NCBI GenBank assembly: GCA_046261635.1
Contig: JBHEOL010000077.1
Coordinates: 1 to 7,222 of the forward strand
DNA: 7,222 bases
From: JBHEPS01 sp046261635
GTDB lineage: Bacteria > Acidobacteriota > Thermoanaerobaculia > Gp7-AA8
Direction of reading: 5' to 3'
The translations under genes were made by a program, and so were the position numbers. The notes beneath the pieces are model-generated. The model was not told the DNA's origin. It saw only the letters and a program-made list of their open reading frames with translations, and searched no databases. Of the stretch, positions 6,042 through 7,222 are shown piece by piece. The stretch's first letter is position 1. The number at the start of each line of letters is the position of its first letter.

Positions 6042-6162
6042 GTGGCCGCGGCTTTCCAGCCGCGGCTCATGCGACGAAGAGCGGTCATCCGGGAAGGGAC
6101 GGGCGGTGTTCTCCCACGATCTCCGACGCGCCTCGACGCCGGGGCTGGAAAGCCCCGGCCAC
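6042..6162. repeat. REPIN-like inverted doublet B of the 25-bp palindromic repeat
   Basis: Unit B1 (6042-6066, + orientation) is identical over 25 bases to unit A1 of the first doublet: GTG followed by the 9-bp hairpin GCCGCGGCT / AGCCGCGGC around TTCC. Unit B2 (6138-6162, - orientation) has the hairpin GCCGGGGCT / AGCCCCGGC around GGAA and ends CAC. A 71-base spacer without visible coding potential separates them, compared with 12 bases in doublet A. The doublet starts 5 bases after the pilT stop and ends 22 bases before the recX ATG, so it occupies nearly the whole intergenic region. It could partly insulate recX from pilT transcription. No T-tract or flanking direct duplication is visible. 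Confidence 0.8.
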
Positions 6163-6184
6163 TGCACGTGGCATACTCCCCCCG

Positions 6185-6676
6185 ATGAGCCGCGAGCTGT
6201 CCGAATCCGAGCGCTGCTACGCGGCGGCGGTGCGCCTGCTCGAGTACCGGTTCCGGGCGCGGGTCGAGCTGCGCCGCAAGCTCGAGGACCGCGATTTCGA
6301 TGCGAGGGCAATCGAGGAGACGCTCGCTCGTCTCGATGACGAGGGGTGGCTCGACGACGTCCGCTTCGCCCGGGAGCTGGCCCGCTCGCGAGCCCGCAAG
6401 GGGGTCGGCCCGAAGCGGATCTCGCTCGCGCTGCGGGGATTCGGGGTCGACGACGAGGCGGCCCGGGCGGGGATGGCCGAGGCGGCCGAGGAAGAGCCCC
6501 CGGAAGAGCGGCTCCGCGAGGCCGTCCGGAAGCGAATGCGGATTCTCGCGCGCCGGCACGGGGAGGAATGGCTGCGCGAGCCGGAAGGACGAAAGAAATT
6601 GCTGGCCTATCTGTTACATCAGGGATACGAGTACGCGGCCGTGACGGCCGCACTCGACTCGGAGCTCAGAAAGTGA
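6185..6676 (+). CDS. recX: Regulatory protein RecX
   Basis: RecX modulates RecA by capping and destabilising its filaments on single-stranded DNA. The 163-residue product matches the family's usual length and is built of repeated three-helix modules: YRFRARVELRRKL (21-33), LARLDDEGWLDDVRFARELA (47-66) and KGVGPKRISLALRGFGVDD (72-90) are the recognised RecX blocks, followed by a Glu-rich linker and a last helical module ending DSELRK. The frame is open upstream to 5945, overlapping pilT, but the family N-terminus and the lack of homology-like sequence before it favour ATG 6185. No ribosome binding site is visible before that ATG. A weak extended -10-like TGgCATACT (6169-6177) would place transcription start almost at the ATG, so a leaderless message is conceivable. 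It is followed after 42 bases by alaS, the same order as in E. coli recA-recX-alaS, but recA is not next to it here. Confidence 0.92.
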   Translation: MSRELSESERCYAAAVRLLEYRFRARVELRRKLEDRDFDARAIEETLARLDDEGWLDDVRFARELARSRARKGVGPKRISLALRGFGVDDEAARAGMAEAAEEEPPEERLREAVRKRMRILARRHGEEWLREPEGRKKLLAYLLHQGYEYAAVTAALDSELRK

Positions 6677-6718
6677 ATGAGAGAGTGCAGGACTGCTTCT
6701 CCTCTCTTCCCATCAACC

Positions 6719-7222
6719 ATGCCGACGACATCTGAAATCAGAGAACAGTTCCTCGCTTACTTCGAGTCGAAGGGGCATCGCCGCGTCGACAGCTCCTCGC
6801 TCGTCCCGGGAGGCGATCCGACCCTGCTGTTCACGAACGCGGGGATGAACCAGTTCAAGGACTCCTTTCTCGGCCGTGAAAAGCGCGAGTACGCCCGCGC
6901 CACGACCTCGCAGAAATGCGTCCGAGCGGGTGGGAAACACAATGACCTCGAGAACGTCGGGCGCACGGCCCGCCATCACACCTTCTTCGAGATGCTCGGC
7001 AACTTCTCGTTCGGCGACTACTTCAAGAAGGAAGCGATCGAGTACGCCTGGGAGCTGATCACGAAGGTCTACGGGCTCGACCCGGAGCGGCTCTGGTTCA
7101 CCGTCTTCGAGGGAGACGACCAGGTCGGCGCCGACGAGGAGGCCGAGCGCCTCTGGATCGAAGCCGGCGTCCCGAAGGATCGCGTCCTTCGTTTCGGCCG
7201 CAAGGACAACTTCTGGCAGATG
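6719..7222 (+). CDS. alaS: Alanyl-tRNA synthetase, N-terminal part (3' end outside window)
   Basis: AlaS charges tRNA-Ala with alanine and edits mischarged Ser/Gly. The window holds the first 168 residues of a protein usually near 870 residues; the frame is open to the last base. The class II catalytic start is well preserved: EIREQFLAYFESKGH (6-20), SSLVPGGDPTLLFTNAGMNQFKD (26-48), the motif 2 region RATTSQKCVRAGGKHNDLEN (60-79) and ARHHTFFEMLGNFSFGDYFK (84-103). The sequence ends at DNFWQM, just before the expected GDTGPCGPC-type segment. The start is ATG 6719, whose short leader MPTTS precedes the conserved helix. The bases just upstream are C/T-rich with no ribosome binding site. It lies 42 bases after recX and is probably cotranscribed with it. 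Identity is essentially certain. Confidence 0.97.
   Translation, partial: MPTTSEIREQFLAYFESKGHRRVDSSSLVPGGDPTLLFTNAGMNQFKDSFLGREKREYARATTSQKCVRAGGKHNDLENVGRTARHHTFFEMLGNFSFGDYFKKEAIEYAWELITKVYGLDPERLWFTVFEGDDQVGADEEAERLWIEAGVPKDRVLRFGRKDNFWQM

Noticed and set aside
3964..6162. Insertion sequence or composite transposon bounded by the two repeat doublets
   Set aside because: The interval holds only core genes (efp, pilT), no transposase is present, and no target-site duplication is visible at the outer edges.
5945..6184. N-terminal extension of recX from ATG 5945
   Set aside because: It overlaps the end of pilT and runs through the palindromic doublet; the RecX family start fits ATG 6185.

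Overview
The window is about 7.2 kb of GC-rich, tightly packed bacterial chromosome. It holds eight genes: five complete internal ones (adaptor, ABC ATPase, ABC permease, efp, pilT), a complete recX, and one gene cut at each edge. Signs point to a diderm bacterium with type IV pili: a MacA-like periplasmic adaptor, a PilT retraction ATPase, and housekeeping genes in a recX-alaS order. The EF-P style (an Asn at the tip of the domain-I loop), the YIP1-family gene beside an export operon and the overall codon preference suggest Acidobacteriota or a related phylum. That placement is an impression from reading, not a database result.

Region 1 (1-3953, + strand) is an export operon. It contains the C-terminal part of a YIP1-family membrane protein, a membrane-anchored adaptor that most likely starts at a TTG (610) behind a good ribosome binding site, a MacB/LolD-type ATPase overlapping the adaptor by 4 bp (ATGA), and a separate MacB/FtsX-type permease. 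ATPase and permease would form a MacB-like mechanotransmission ABC pump, and the adaptor would link it to an outer-membrane channel not encoded here. Spacing is tight except for a 138-bp gap between ATPase and permease, which is bounded by an 11-bp perfect inverted repeat and looks like inserted material.

Region 2 (3954-4857) holds a palindromic repeat doublet, then efp on the - strand, then a 271-bp divergent efp/pilT regulatory region with several GC-rich palindromes and a plausible -10 for pilT.

Region 3 (4858-7222, + strand) holds pilT, a second palindromic repeat doublet, recX, and the start of alaS.

The most distinctive non-coding signal is a family of 25-bp palindromic units present four times as two inverted pairs (3964-4025 and 6042-6162). 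Each pair fills almost a whole intergenic gap. The units differ from one another only by paired, compensating changes in the stem, as expected for a REP/REPIN-like element whose hairpin is under selection or is regenerated by a mobilising enzyme. I found no clearly novel multi-gene system; the protein-coding content belongs to known families.
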